Assembly: GCA_025351145.1 (NCBI GenBank)
Contig: JANXWM010000169.1
Location: 1 to 11,361, forward strand
DNA length: 11,361 nt
Direction of reading: 5' to 3'
Source: Chitinophagaceae bacterium
GTDB lineage: Bacteria > Bacteroidota > Bacteroidia > Chitinophagales > Chitinophagaceae
In this document: positions 1 to 7,301 of the stretch, piece by piece
Layout: each line of letters opens with the position of its first letter
Position numbering within the stretch: position 1 is the stretch's first letter
Position numbers and translations under genes: made by a program
The notes under the pieces: model-generated
The model's input: the letters and a program-made list of their open reading frames with translations, nothing else
What the model was told of the DNA's origin: nothing
The model's database searches: none

Positions 1-907
1 GCGATAAATAAACCAGCCAGCCTAAGTTACCCGGTGCTGGAAACGGCTGAAATGCAGACTGCGGATAAGGAATAAAAAAGCGGATAAAATAAGTGACAGA
101 TGTATAGCTGGCAAAGAAAAAACGCACCCATAGCGGGTATACATCAAGGCTTGTAATAGCTGTTGCAGACTGAATTTCAACCGTAACAACCGTGAACAAA
201 ACGGCAGCTAAAATGAAAGGGATTTTTTCTATAATAAGGTTTTTACTAAAAGGCCGTTGCTTCAGGTAATCGAGCAAAAATAAAATCAAGGGCAGAATAA
301 TAGCTGCGGGTTTTGACAACAACGATAACACAAAAAATAAAAAACAAATCCATAAATTCTTTTGCATGCCTGTGGCTAAAAAACGCCAATACTGCAGCAG
401 TGATAACAAAAAGAAAAAAGTGTACAATACATCTTTACGTTCCGAAATCCATGCAATAGATTCCACATGCATCGGATGAATGCCAAATACAAGTGCAGTA
501 AAAAAAGCTACAAAAATTTTCCCCTCAGAGATTTTATAAATGAATGTAAAAACAAGCATGGTATTAAGCACATGCAGCAGTAAATTTAAAGCAAGGTAAC
601 TCCATGCACCTGTTCCTGAAATAGCGTAATTAAGTGCCAAAGAAATAATGGTAAGCGGGTGATAATTCGAAGCCACAGGCTGTGTAAAAATACCCGCCCA
701 GTCAGGCCCACGAAGCAAAGCATTGTTCAGCACATAATTGTCATCATCCCAATTGGTGAAACCATTTTGCAGCATAGGGAAAAAACAAATAACTGTAACT
801 GCTGCGGCTAAAATAAGCCAGGGTAAAGCAGCATTCTTTTTTTGCTCAGGCAGATGCTGTGGCACAGGTAGCTGCTTATTTTTTTCTCTTCCTTTTTTAT
901 TCCCCAT
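1..907 (-). CDS. TMTC/PMT-like multispan glycosyltransferase, N-terminal part (runs off the left edge)
   Basis: Reading leftward from ATG at 907 the frame stays open for 302 codons to the window edge, so the 3' part is missing. The translation starts with a charged stretch (residues 1-27) and a first membrane segment (about 29-46). Next comes an acidic motif NWDDDNYVL (52-60), as expected for the catalytic acidic residues after the first span in GT-C glycosyltransferases. The string HPMHVESIAWISERKDVLY (144-162) and the later SKPAAIILPLILFLLDY (198-214) are hallmarks of bacterial relatives of the TMTC protein O-mannosyltransferases. These usually carry C-terminal TPR repeats, which would lie outside this window. 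At least six hydrophobic segments are visible. By family it is an inner-membrane enzyme moving a sugar from a polyprenyl phosphate to an acceptor; donor and acceptor are not shown by the sequence. It diverges from the family 2 glycosyltransferase at 1180. The family call is firm, the exact substrate unknown. Confidence 0.88.
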   Translation of the reverse strand, partial: MGNKKGREKNKQLPVPQHLPEQKKNAALPWLILAAAVTVICFFPMLQNGFTNWDDDNYVLNNALLRGPDWAGIFTQPVASNYHPLTIISLALNYAISGTGAWSYLALNLLLHVLNTMLVFTFIYKISEGKIFVAFFTALVFGIHPMHVESIAWISERKDVLYTFFFLLSLLQYWRFLATGMQKNLWICFLFFVLSLLSKPAAIILPLILFLLDYLKQRPFSKNLIIEKIPFILAAVLFTVVTVEIQSATAITSLDVYPLWVRFFFASYTSVTYFIRFFIPYPQSAFQPFPAPGNLGWLVYLS

Positions 908-948
908 GCCTGTTGATTATAGCTGTTATTTTTTTGAATTCATTTGAT

Positions 949-1006
949 AAATACCGGCTGTTATTTTTCATAGCATCATCGTTGCGTCGCAAGCACTTCA
1001 TCGTTC
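949..1006 (-). repeat. Dispersed intergenic repeat, copy H (diverged)
   Basis: On the minus strand this copy keeps GAACG, AAG.TGC, GCGACGCAA and GATGCTATGAAA, and ends in a CGGTATTT tail 25 nt after the core. It has a 2-3 nt insertion inside the core compared with copy C. It lies in the 272-bp divergent gap (908-1179), about 40 bp upstream of the TMTC-like start, so it is probably in or near that gene's leader. It is the most diverged copy I would still assign to the family. Confidence 0.6.
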
Positions 1007-1121
1007 GCACAAATGGCATCTTTTGCATCCTCCAAAACCAGTAAAACAAATATAAAAGCTTGCTGTAAAGCAGCGTCAAATCTAAATAATATAGTCAAGC
1101 CACCATCATCGGTTAAAAACT

Positions 1122-1153
1122 TTTGACCGCTACATTAAGGTTTGTTATTTTAC
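1122..1153 (+). promoter_or_regulatory. Possible Bacteroidota-type promoter of the family 2 glycosyltransferase
   Basis: TTTG at 1122-1125 is followed after 20 bp by TATTTTAC at 1146-1153. This fits the Bacteroidota -33 TTTG and -7 TAnnTTTG pattern except for the last two bases. The putative -7 box ends 26 bp before the ATG at 1180. No other good candidate was seen in this gap, but a match of this quality can occur by chance. Confidence 0.3.
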
Positions 1154-1179
1154 AACGCTGAATAATATTATTAACGATC

Positions 1180-1935
1180 ATGATCCACGGAAAAAAAGTT
1201 GTTGTGGTATTGCCTGCTTACAATGCAGCAAAAACACTGGAGAAAACTTATTGCGAAATTGATTTTAATGTGGTTGATGATGTGGTGCTTGTAGATGATA
1301 ACAGCATCGATAATACGCTGGAAGTAGCCGCAGCCCTTGGTATAAAACATATTTTAAAACATGAAAAAAACCGTGGTTATGGTGCCAATCAAAAAACCTG
1401 TTACGCGTATGCCTTAAAAATTGATGCAGATATTGTAATTATGCTGCACCCCGATTACCAGTATAACCCAAGGCTGATACCTTCCATGGCTTATTTAATA
1501 GCACACGGTGTATTTCATTCGGTATTAGGTTCAAGGATATTGGGCGACCAGGCTATTGTAAATGGCATGCCGGTTTATAAATATGTTTTTAACCGGGTGC
1601 TTACACTACTGCAAAATTTTATTATATGGGAAAAATTATCGGAGTACCACAGCGGTTACCGGGCCTTTTCGAGAGAAGTGCTTGAAAGGATTAATCTGCA
1701 GGCAAATTCAGATGATTTTATTTTCGATAATCAAATGCTTACACAAATATTTTATTTGGGTTACCAGGTAGGAGAAATTTCCTGCCCTGCAAAATACTTT
1801 GAAGAATCTTCTTCTATCAATTTTATGCGGAGTATAAAATACGGCCTGGGTGTTTTAAGTAATTCCATTTTGTACAGGTTAAATAAATGGAAGATCGTGA
1901 GGTCTACCATTTATCAAATTAAGGTTAAGGATTGA
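1180..1935 (+). CDS. Family 2 glycosyltransferase, DPM1-like, soluble
   Basis: The 251-residue protein has a GT-A (GT2) fold signature. VVVVLPAYNAAKTL (7-20) is the first strand and nucleotide-binding loop, VVLVDDNSIDNT (35-46) carries D39/D40, and NRGYGANQKTCYAYAL (64-79) follows. IVIMLHPDYQYNP (85-97) contains the metal-binding aspartate D92, and YHSGYRAFSREVL (156-168) is the acceptor-side region. There are no clear membrane spans, so it should be cytosolic or peripheral. Relatives of this type transfer a sugar from a nucleotide donor to polyprenyl phosphate or to a glycan precursor; which one applies is not visible. The ATG is the first in frame after the spacer, and no Shine-Dalgarno sequence is evident, as usual for the phylum. 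It is divergent from the TMTC-like gene, which would need a lipid-linked sugar. It converges with the M24 peptidase gene across a 242-bp gap. Confidence 0.9.
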   Translation: MIHGKKVVVVLPAYNAAKTLEKTYCEIDFNVVDDVVLVDDNSIDNTLEVAAALGIKHILKHEKNRGYGANQKTCYAYALKIDADIVIMLHPDYQYNPRLIPSMAYLIAHGVFHSVLGSRILGDQAIVNGMPVYKYVFNRVLTLLQNFIIWEKLSEYHSGYRAFSREVLERINLQANSDDFIFDNQMLTQIFYLGYQVGEISCPAKYFEESSSINFMRSIKYGLGVLSNSILYRLNKWKIVRSTIYQIKVKD

Positions 1936-1990
1936 ACTAAATATAAAATAGCAAGATGTTTTAATAATGCATTCATATCGCATAATCTTC

Positions 1991-2103
1991 GCTTAGGTAA
2001 AAGCTCAGTTATAATCTGAACGTACAAGAGTGCGACGCAACGAAAGCTTCATTCATGTTCTTCTGCCTGGTTCCAAAAAAATGTTATTGCAATAGCAAAA
2101 TTT
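1991..2103 (+). repeat. Dispersed intergenic repeat, copy A (full-length type)
   Basis: The left arm GGTAAAAGCTCAGTTATAATC runs into a canonical core (2019-2040), then 26 nt (2041-2066), tail CTGGTTCC (2067-2074), and a right arm resembling AAAATGTTATTGCAATAG. It aligns with copy B over roughly 100 bp, which defines the longest form of the element. It occupies the gap between the convergent family 2 glycosyltransferase and M24 genes (1936-2177). The rest of that gap holds only AT-rich sequence and a weak terminator. Confidence 0.85.
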
Positions 2104-2127
2104 TAGGGCAAACTAATATTGGCGAAC

Positions 2128-2154
2128 AAAAAAAGGAGCCATCATTGACGGCCC
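2128..2154 (-). terminator. Weak Rho-independent terminator of the M24 peptidase gene
   Basis: On the minus strand, 24 nt after the stop codon, GGGCC and GGCTC can form a 5-bp stem (one G-U pair) around a 9-nt loop. A run of seven T follows after one C. Stem length is marginal; position and T-run support it. Confidence 0.4.
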
Positions 2155-2177
2155 GTGATTTGTATTTTTATTTTCAA

Positions 2178-3461
2178 CTAACCAAATGGTTCATGAATAG
2201 ATTTGGCGGGTTGTGAAAACCATTTGGGGCCATCGGCAGTCATGTACACACAATCCTCGAACCTTACACCAAATTCACCAACGATAGAAATGGTAGGCTC
2301 TATGCTAAAGCACATGCCTGGCTCCAGTAATTGTTTGTTGCCTTTTACCATATTGTCCCACTCGTGCCCGTCCATACCAATACCATGACCGGTGCGGTGC
2401 GGCAAGCCAGGCAATTTATAGCCCGGTCCAAAACCTGCATCGGTAATAACTTTGCGGGCAGCAGCGTCTACTTCTTCGCAGGGCGTTCCAATTTTTGCAG
2501 CAGCAAACCCGGCTGCCTGCGATTGCTGTTCAAGGTTCCAGATTTCCTGTTGGCGTTTGGTAGGCTCTGCACCAAATACAGTGGTACGGGTAATGTCTGA
2601 GCAATAACCCTGCACCTTGCATCCGCAATCCATTAACACGATATCGCCTTTCTTTAATTTTGTTGGCTGCGTAGTGCCATGCGGAAAAGCAGAAGCCTCA
2701 CCAAAAAGGCAGAGTGCAAAATCTGGCTCGCCGCCCAATTGCCCCTGTGCATCATTGATGATGGAAGAAAGATCGCCGGGAGACATGCCTTCTTTTAGCT
2801 GACTGATACCAACTTTAATAGCAGCTACGGTAATGTCACTTGCCTTTTGCATCAATGCAAGTTCAGCCGCAGATTTAATGATGCGGCAGGGGATGGTTAC
2901 AGGATCGCCACTTGCATAATTTAAATGTGGTGCTTCTTTTCTTATGCCATCCGCAATAAAAAAACGAACCCGTTCTTCTATCGCAATGGTGCCGGAAAGA
3001 ATGCCTGCATCTTTCAGCACATTGGCAATTAATTTATAAGGGCTTTCATCTTCCTGCCACGCAAACACTTCTTTTCCTATTTTGATGAGTTCCCGAAAAC
3101 GGGCTTCTTCAAAACCCGGACAAACATATTTTATATCACCCTTAGCAGGTATGATGGCTGCCATGGTTCGTTCGCTTGGCCACCAGCTGATGCCGGTAAA
3201 ATATTCCAGCGATGTACCGGATTCCAGGATCAATGCGCCCATTTTCTGTTCGGTGAGCAAGCGTTGTGCTTTTGCTATCCGGACTTCTCTTTCCTGAACA
3301 GAAATGGGTACTACATCTGCTGTGACCGGTTGCAGTTTATCTGAAGTTGTTGCGGTTTCTTTTGACTTGTCGGGCGAGGAACAGGAACCGATTCCTGTAA
3401 CAATCCCGGTGGCTGCTGCAATGGCTGAGAGGCTAATAAAATCCCTTCTTTTTAATGACAT
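2178..3461 (-). CDS. M24-family (Xaa-Pro aminopeptidase-like) peptidase with Tat-type lipoprotein signal
   Basis: The 427-residue protein opens with KRRDFIS (4-10), a twin-arginine motif, then a hydrophobic stretch and GIGSC (23-27). This suggests Tat export and lipidation at C27. Residues about 55-180 form the creatinase/prolidase-type N-terminal domain. The pita-bread catalytic domain follows with all five expected dinuclear metal ligands: D278 (LMDCG), D289 (CSDITRT), H359 (RTGHGIG), E388 (SIEPT) and E402 (RFEDC). H355 and H366 match the other conserved histidines. It should therefore be an active metallopeptidase cleaving N-terminal X-Pro bonds or dipeptides on the periplasmic side of a membrane. 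The start at 3461 is required for the signal sequence. It reads in the same direction as the TerC gene upstream, but a 204-bp gap with repeat copy B suggests a separate transcript. Family assignment is firm; substrate is inferred. Confidence 0.93.
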   Translation of the reverse strand: MSLKRRDFISLSAIAAATGIVTGIGSCSSPDKSKETATTSDKLQPVTADVVPISVQEREVRIAKAQRLLTEQKMGALILESGTSLEYFTGISWWPSERTMAAIIPAKGDIKYVCPGFEEARFRELIKIGKEVFAWQEDESPYKLIANVLKDAGILSGTIAIEERVRFFIADGIRKEAPHLNYASGDPVTIPCRIIKSAAELALMQKASDITVAAIKVGISQLKEGMSPGDLSSIINDAQGQLGGEPDFALCLFGEASAFPHGTTQPTKLKKGDIVLMDCGCKVQGYCSDITRTTVFGAEPTKRQQEIWNLEQQSQAAGFAAAKIGTPCEEVDAAARKVITDAGFGPGYKLPGLPHRTGHGIGMDGHEWDNMVKGNKQLLEPGMCFSIEPTISIVGEFGVRFEDCVYMTADGPKWFSQPAKSIHEPFG

Positions 3462-3545
3462 ACAAATGGAATTGATGAATGGAATAATTTAAGCTGTTTG
3501 AAGGTAATGTTTTTAATGAAGCTGGAAATTTTCGCTTCAATCTAC

Positions 3546-3656
3546 GCTTCGGAAAAAGCCCAATATATAATCAGAACGTACAAGTGAGTGACACAACAAA
3601 AGCTTCATTCCTGTTCCTGCGGCTGGCTCAAAAATGTTGTAGCAATACTTAAAATT
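3546..3656 (+). repeat. Dispersed intergenic repeat, copy B (full-length, decayed core)
   Basis: The left arm ends in CAATATATAATCAGAACGTAC. The core (3575-3596) is mutated so that the TGCGACGCA palindrome is lost, becoming AGTGACACA. A 26-nt spacer precedes tail CTGGCTCA (3623-3630), followed by an AAAATGTTGTAGCAATA right arm. Flanks match copy A better than the core does. It sits in the 204-bp gap between the TerC and M24 genes. Just outside it, TGAAGC and GCTTCA near 3517-3538 form a minor inverted repeat. Confidence 0.8.
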
Positions 3657-3665
3657 TACAGTATA

Positions 3666-4472
3666 TTAATGCGCCATATCATCATCATGTTCTATTGCTT
3701 TATTTGAACGTGGTGAGTTGAGTTTTACAATATGTTTCCTGTTCTTGGCCATGCGCAGGTTGAGTAATTCTACGGCAAAAGAAAAGGCCATAGCTACGTA
3801 AATATATGTTTTGTCGATATGGCTGTGATGCAGTGGTTCCAGGCCTTCGAAGAATAAACTAAAGCCCACCATTAACAGGAAAGAAAGCGCCAGCATTTTT
3901 AAAGTAGGATGTTTATCAATAAAGTTTGCAATGTTTTGTGAAAAGAAAAACATGATGACCATTGCAATAGAAACAGCGATGATCATTACTTCAACATGCT
4001 TGGCAAGGCCGATTGCAGTGATGATACTGTCGAACGAAAAAACCATATCAACTATCACGATCTGCGCTACAATTGCACCAAAAGCGCCGGCACTTTTTTT
4101 CATGTCAGTAGCAGCTTCATCGCCTTCTAATTTTTCGTGAATTTCTTTTACCGTTTTATACAACAGAAAAATGCCACCCCCAAACATGATGCAGTTGCGC
4201 AGGTTAAATGCATAATGCGTATCGCTGATGGTAAAGCCGAATAATTCTTTGCTGCCATTGTTTACCAGCCAGCCAAGCGTCATAAGCAAACCTATGCGTA
4301 CGGCGATACCGGCGAACATCCACACACGGCGGGCATTGAGTTTTTGTTTAGCTTCATCGAGCCGGCCAATTAAGATGGATACAAAAATTACATTATCAAT
4401 ACCCAGTACAATTTCCAGTACGGTGAGTGTTAAAAGACTGATTAATGAATCGACGGTTAATAAATTTTCCAT
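3666..4472 (-). CDS. TerC-family integral membrane protein, probable metal (Mn2+) exporter
   Basis: The 268-residue hydrophobic protein has about seven membrane segments. It shows the paired acidic signatures of the TerC superfamily: LEIVLGIDNVIFVSIL (19-34, with E20, D26, N27) and QIVIVDMVFSFDSIITAIG (137-155, with D142 and D148). The acidic residues lie inside membrane segments and are thought to coordinate a metal ion. Family members have been tied to tellurite resistance and, in better-studied cases, to manganese efflux that metallates exported enzymes. The loop around 212-219 (EPLHHSHI) and the C-terminus (HDDDMAH) are histidine- and aspartate-rich, consistent with metal handling. It lies between pyrD and the M24 gene, each gap carrying a repeat copy, so a single-gene transcript is likely. 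The neighbouring exported M24 metallopeptidase could be a client, but that is speculation. Confidence 0.9.
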   Translation of the reverse strand: MENLLTVDSLISLLTLTVLEIVLGIDNVIFVSILIGRLDEAKQKLNARRVWMFAGIAVRIGLLMTLGWLVNNGSKELFGFTISDTHYAFNLRNCIMFGGGIFLLYKTVKEIHEKLEGDEAATDMKKSAGAFGAIVAQIVIVDMVFSFDSIITAIGLAKHVEVMIIAVSIAMVIMFFFSQNIANFIDKHPTLKMLALSFLLMVGFSLFFEGLEPLHHSHIDKTYIYVAMAFSFAVELLNLRMAKNRKHIVKLNSPRSNKAIEHDDDMAH

Positions 4473-4516
4473 TCAGGATTATGTTATTGATTAAAATGTT
4501 TTGGTTATAATTTTTG

Positions 4517-4569
4517 TGAACCAAGCTTTTGTATTTCATGGCATCGTCTCTTGCGTCGCACACTTGTAC
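4517..4569 (-). repeat. Dispersed intergenic repeat, copy D
   Basis: On the minus strand the core is GTACAAGTGTGCGACGCAA, then GAGACGATGCCATGAAA, 26 nt in all, then tail TTGGTTCA. The left arm is degenerate. It fills much of the 132-bp gap between the pyrD stop and the TerC start, the shortest gap that still carries a copy. Confidence 0.85.
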
Positions 4570-4604
4570 TTTTTGGTCATTGCTGAACTTAAACAGCCCG
4601 CAAC

Positions 4605-5645
4605 TTAACCCATCAACGACTTACAAATATTTTTTGCAATGCCCGGCCCTTCGTAAATAAAGCCTGTCCATACCTGAATTAAAGCTGCACCTGCATCAAA
4701 TTTTTCTTTTGCATCAACACCTGAAAATATACCGCCGCTTGCAATTACAGGAATTTTATTTTGCAACCCTGCAGTTAAATATTGTACCACTTCTGTTGAC
4801 CTTTCTTTTACTGGCTTGCCGCTTAAACCACCTGCGCCAATGGTTTGCAGTTTACTGTTTTCAGTTTGCAATTTTTCACGGCTGATGGTTGTGTTTGTTG
4901 CAACGAGGCCGTCTAATTTTACTTCGAAGGCAAGGTCTATAATATCATTAAGCTGTTCGTTGGTTAAATCGGGTGCAATCTTTAAAAGCAGGGGCTTTGG
5001 TTTTGCTTTTAAATGATTGATTGTTTGCAGGTGAGCAAGAATTTTGCGCAACGAATCTTTTTCCTGTAACTCACGCAGGCCGGGCGTATTGGGGCTGCTA
5101 ACATTTACAACAAAGTAATCTGCAAAATCGAATAAGCCATTGAAGCAGATTTCATAATCTTTCCATGCGCTTTCGTTTGAGGTTACTTTATTTTTGCCAA
5201 TATTACCACCAATGATGAGTTCAGAATTTGCGTGTTTAAATTTCCAGTTGGCTAATCTTTGTGCCACTACTTCCACACCATCATTATTAAAACCCATGCG
5301 GTTAATGAGCGCTTTATCTTTTGGTAAACGGAACAGCCTTGGTTTATCGTTGCCGCTTTGCGGCAGTGGGGTTACAGTGCCTATTTCTACAAATCCAAAA
5401 CTCAGTGTTTCAAGCTCAGTTAAGTAGCGTGCATTTTTATCGAAGCCTGCACCAAGGCCAACAGGGTTTTTAAAATGCAGCCCGAATAAATCTTTTTCTA
5501 ATTTAGGATGATTGAATGAAAAACTTTTTTTAATGATGCTTTTGATGAACCCGATTTCGCATGCAAAACGCAGCATGTTCATGGAGAAATAATGAACGCC
5601 TTCTGTTGGGAAAAGGAAAAGAAAATTCCTGATGAACTTATACAT
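4605..5645 (-). CDS. pyrD: Dihydroorotate dehydrogenase (quinone), class 2
   Basis: This FMN enzyme oxidises dihydroorotate to orotate in pyrimidine synthesis and passes electrons to the membrane quinone pool. The 346-residue length and an N-terminal helical extension (about 1-40), which binds the membrane and quinone, mark class 2. Visible signatures are NPVGLGAGFDKNA (60-72, K70), INRMGFNN (114-121), NVSSPNTPGLR (181-191) with the class 2 catalytic serine S184 plus N181 and N186, LLKIAPDL (220-227, K222), ATNTT (249-253) and GGLSGKP (272-278). IASGGI (301-306) and QVWTGF (324-329) complete the phosphate-binding end. Residues 258-268 (KLQTENSKLQT) replace the usual loop before GGLSG with a repetitive peptide encoded by a simple DNA repeat. 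No other pyr gene is nearby. A strong hairpin terminator upstream separates it from the ABC genes, so it should have its own promoter in 5646-5721. Confidence 0.97.
   Translation of the reverse strand: MYKFIRNFLFLFPTEGVHYFSMNMLRFACEIGFIKSIIKKSFSFNHPKLEKDLFGLHFKNPVGLGAGFDKNARYLTELETLSFGFVEIGTVTPLPQSGNDKPRLFRLPKDKALINRMGFNNDGVEVVAQRLANWKFKHANSELIIGGNIGKNKVTSNESAWKDYEICFNGLFDFADYFVVNVSSPNTPGLRELQEKDSLRKILAHLQTINHLKAKPKPLLLKIAPDLTNEQLNDIIDLAFEVKLDGLVATNTTISREKLQTENSKLQTIGAGGLSGKPVKERSTEVVQYLTAGLQNKIPVIASGGIFSGVDAKEKFDAGAALIQVWTGFIYEGPGIAKNICKSLMG
4842..4874 (-). repeat. In-frame simple-sequence repeat inside pyrD
   Basis: On the minus strand the DNA reads as units TTGCAAACTG, AAAACAGTAA and ACTGCAAACC, that is, variants of CTGCAAACTG/AAAACAGT. 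It encodes KLQTENSKLQT in a surface loop just before GGLSG. It looks like simple-sequence DNA accommodated in frame. Confidence 0.5.
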
Positions 5646-5721
5646 TGCGCAAAGAACTGTGATTTATGGCAATTGGGAAAGGGGAGAAGGGAAAATTTTA
5701 TAATGAACGATGATTGAATTG

Positions 5722-5760
5722 AAAAAGCGAAAATGATTTGTTGTTTCATTTTCGCTTTTT
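5722..5760. terminator. Strong bidirectional Rho-independent terminator
   Basis: A perfect 15-bp inverted repeat pairs 5722-5736 (AAAAAGCGAAAATGA) with 5746-5760 around a 9-nt loop, ending in five T on either strand. It lies between the pyrD start (5645) and the permease stop (5934). It should end the minus-strand ABC transcript before pyrD. Repeat copy C lies on the ABC side, inside the presumed 3' UTR. Confidence 0.8.
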
Positions 5761-5780
5761 ATTTGCAAGCCGCGATTTTC

Positions 5781-5877
5781 GCTGCGGTAAAAGTTCAATA
5801 TATAATCTAAACGTACAAGAGTGCGACGCAAGAGGCGATGCTATGAAATTCCTGAGCCGGGCTCATAAAATCAAAAT
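5781..5877 (+). repeat. Dispersed intergenic repeat, copy C
   Basis: The left arm GCGGTAAAAGTTCAATATATA matches copies A and B. The core (5810-5831) is canonical, followed by GAGGCGATGCTATGAAA within the 26-nt spacer and tail CGGGCTCA (5858-5865). CAAGAG occurs on both sides of TGCGACG, a direct repeat also seen in E. The surrounding gap (5646-5933) otherwise holds the hairpin terminator and pyrD's upstream region, which also contains GA-rich sequence near 5669-5690. Confidence 0.88.
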
Positions 5878-5933
5878 CATTCATCTTTCTTTTATTCACT
5901 TGCATTTGAGTTCCCCTTCAGAGGCGGAGGGCA

Positions 5934-7262
5934 TTAACTTTTTCTAAAGGCCCATTTCCACATTTCTTTCCAGGTTACTTTTTTGCCATACATTAAAATG
6001 CCGGTGCGGTAAATTTTAGCTGCAACCCAGGTAGTGCCGATAAAACCAAATATGAGTAAGATCATACTAAGTGCCAATTGCCAATATGGAACCGGATCGG
6101 GTACGCCGTGGGCAATACGGGCCATCATTACAATGGGTGAAGTGAGCGGGAATAAACTACCGAAAACTGCTAACGAACTGGAGGGGTCGTTTACTGCTTT
6201 TGTCATGATGACTATACCGAAAATAATGGGCATGGTGATAGGCAGCATAAGGCTTTGCGCATCCTGCGGGTCTTCGTTTACAGCACTGCCTACTGCTGCA
6301 AATAACGATGAATATAAAAGATAACCACCCAAAAAATAAAATACAAAACAACCGATAAGCATGGGGAAATTGATTTGACTTAAACCCTGCATTAACCCTG
6401 GTGTTTCTGATGCGTTTTTTATTGCTTCTGCTGCCTGCATACCTGCGGGTTGTACCGGCTGACCCTGCATTTGATGCAATATATCCGGGAAGAGTAAGCC
6501 TACTAAAATCTGCAACCCGAAAACGAGTACGATCCATATAATAAACTGCACAAGGCCTACTGCACCGATGCCAAATATTTTACCCATCATTAGCTGGAAC
6601 GGTTTTACACTGCTGATGATTACTTCGGCAATGCGGCTTACTTTTTCTTCCATTACGCCGCGCATAACCATGGCACCGTAAATAAAGAGAATGATATAAA
6701 TTAAAAAGCCGCTTATATAACCGGTAATCATACTGGCTTCGGCTTTAACATCGGAATCGTTGCTGCCATTGAGCATGGTGAAATTTAATTTGCTGCCTGC
6801 CTGTGCACTGTCTAACTGTGCTTTTGGAATATTGAATGCCAGCATTCTGGATTCGCGCAGCTGATCGCTGATGATTCCCTGAATTTGATCACGGGTAATT
6901 AATCCAACTTTTTTGCCGGAAACAATTTCTATATTATCGGTATGTAAAATATCTGTGCCGGCAGGAATAAAAATATAACTGTCGTATTCGCCTTTCTCTA
7001 CTTTGGTGCCAAGCGATGCTTTTGTTTCGTTCTTTAAAAAATCAAAGCTGATGTCGCTTTTGCCTTCTATTTTTCCGTTGAAAATATTTGCCTGGTCTGT
7101 TACAGCAATTTTAGTAGTGGTGCCTGCGCTAACGGAGAAATAAATGATCATTGCATAAAAGCCGAAAATAATCAGCGGCAGCCCGATAGTGGTAAGCAGA
7201 AAAGTTTTTTTCTGTACACGTGTTAAAAATTCCCTCCGTGCAACGAGTGCTATCTTGTTCAT
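5934..7262 (-). CDS. ABC-2 type transporter permease, NatB-like
   Basis: This 442-residue membrane subunit pairs with the ATPase encoded just upstream. It begins with MNKIALVARREFLTRVQKKTF, the cytosolic lead-in typical of the NatB/COG1668 group, and a first span at about 21-43. A large extracytoplasmic domain (about 45-180) follows, then five or so further spans (about 183-199, 228-258, 300-325, 340-356 and 394-416). The cytosolic loop RGVMEEKVSRIAEVIISSVKPFQLMMGK (201-228) is the conserved coupling segment of this group. Relatives export sodium, drugs or lipids; the sequence does not tell which. A loop between spans (about 262-297) is rich in Q, P, M and A and may be extracytoplasmic. The ATPase stop is only 39 bp away and no terminator or repeat intervenes, so the two form an operon. 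The strong hairpin at 5722-5760 probably ends it. Confidence 0.9.
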   Translation of the reverse strand: MNKIALVARREFLTRVQKKTFLLTTIGLPLIIFGFYAMIIYFSVSAGTTTKIAVTDQANIFNGKIEGKSDISFDFLKNETKASLGTKVEKGEYDSYIFIPAGTDILHTDNIEIVSGKKVGLITRDQIQGIISDQLRESRMLAFNIPKAQLDSAQAGSKLNFTMLNGSNDSDVKAEASMITGYISGFLIYIILFIYGAMVMRGVMEEKVSRIAEVIISSVKPFQLMMGKIFGIGAVGLVQFIIWIVLVFGLQILVGLLFPDILHQMQGQPVQPAGMQAAEAIKNASETPGLMQGLSQINFPMLIGCFVFYFLGGYLLYSSLFAAVGSAVNEDPQDAQSLMLPITMPIIFGIVIMTKAVNDPSSSLAVFGSLFPLTSPIVMMARIAHGVPDPVPYWQLALSMILLIFGFIGTTWVAAKIYRTGILMYGKKVTWKEMWKWAFRKS

Positions 7263-7301
7263 TATATAAGTTTGTAGTTAGTAGTTTATGGTTTGACTGA
7301 A

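Noticed and set aside
738..1079. Small open frames on both strands around the left intergenic gap
   Set aside because: They overlap the well-supported TMTC-like frame or the repeat copy and show no protein-like conservation.
3504..3550. Terminator from TGAAGC/GCTTCA upstream of the M24 gene
   Set aside because: Only a 6-bp stem with a long loop and no T-run; not convincing.
5854..5868. tRNA-fMet anticodon-like string CGGGCTCATAA in copy C
   Set aside because: No acceptor, D or T arms around it and the other repeat copies lack it; treated as coincidence.
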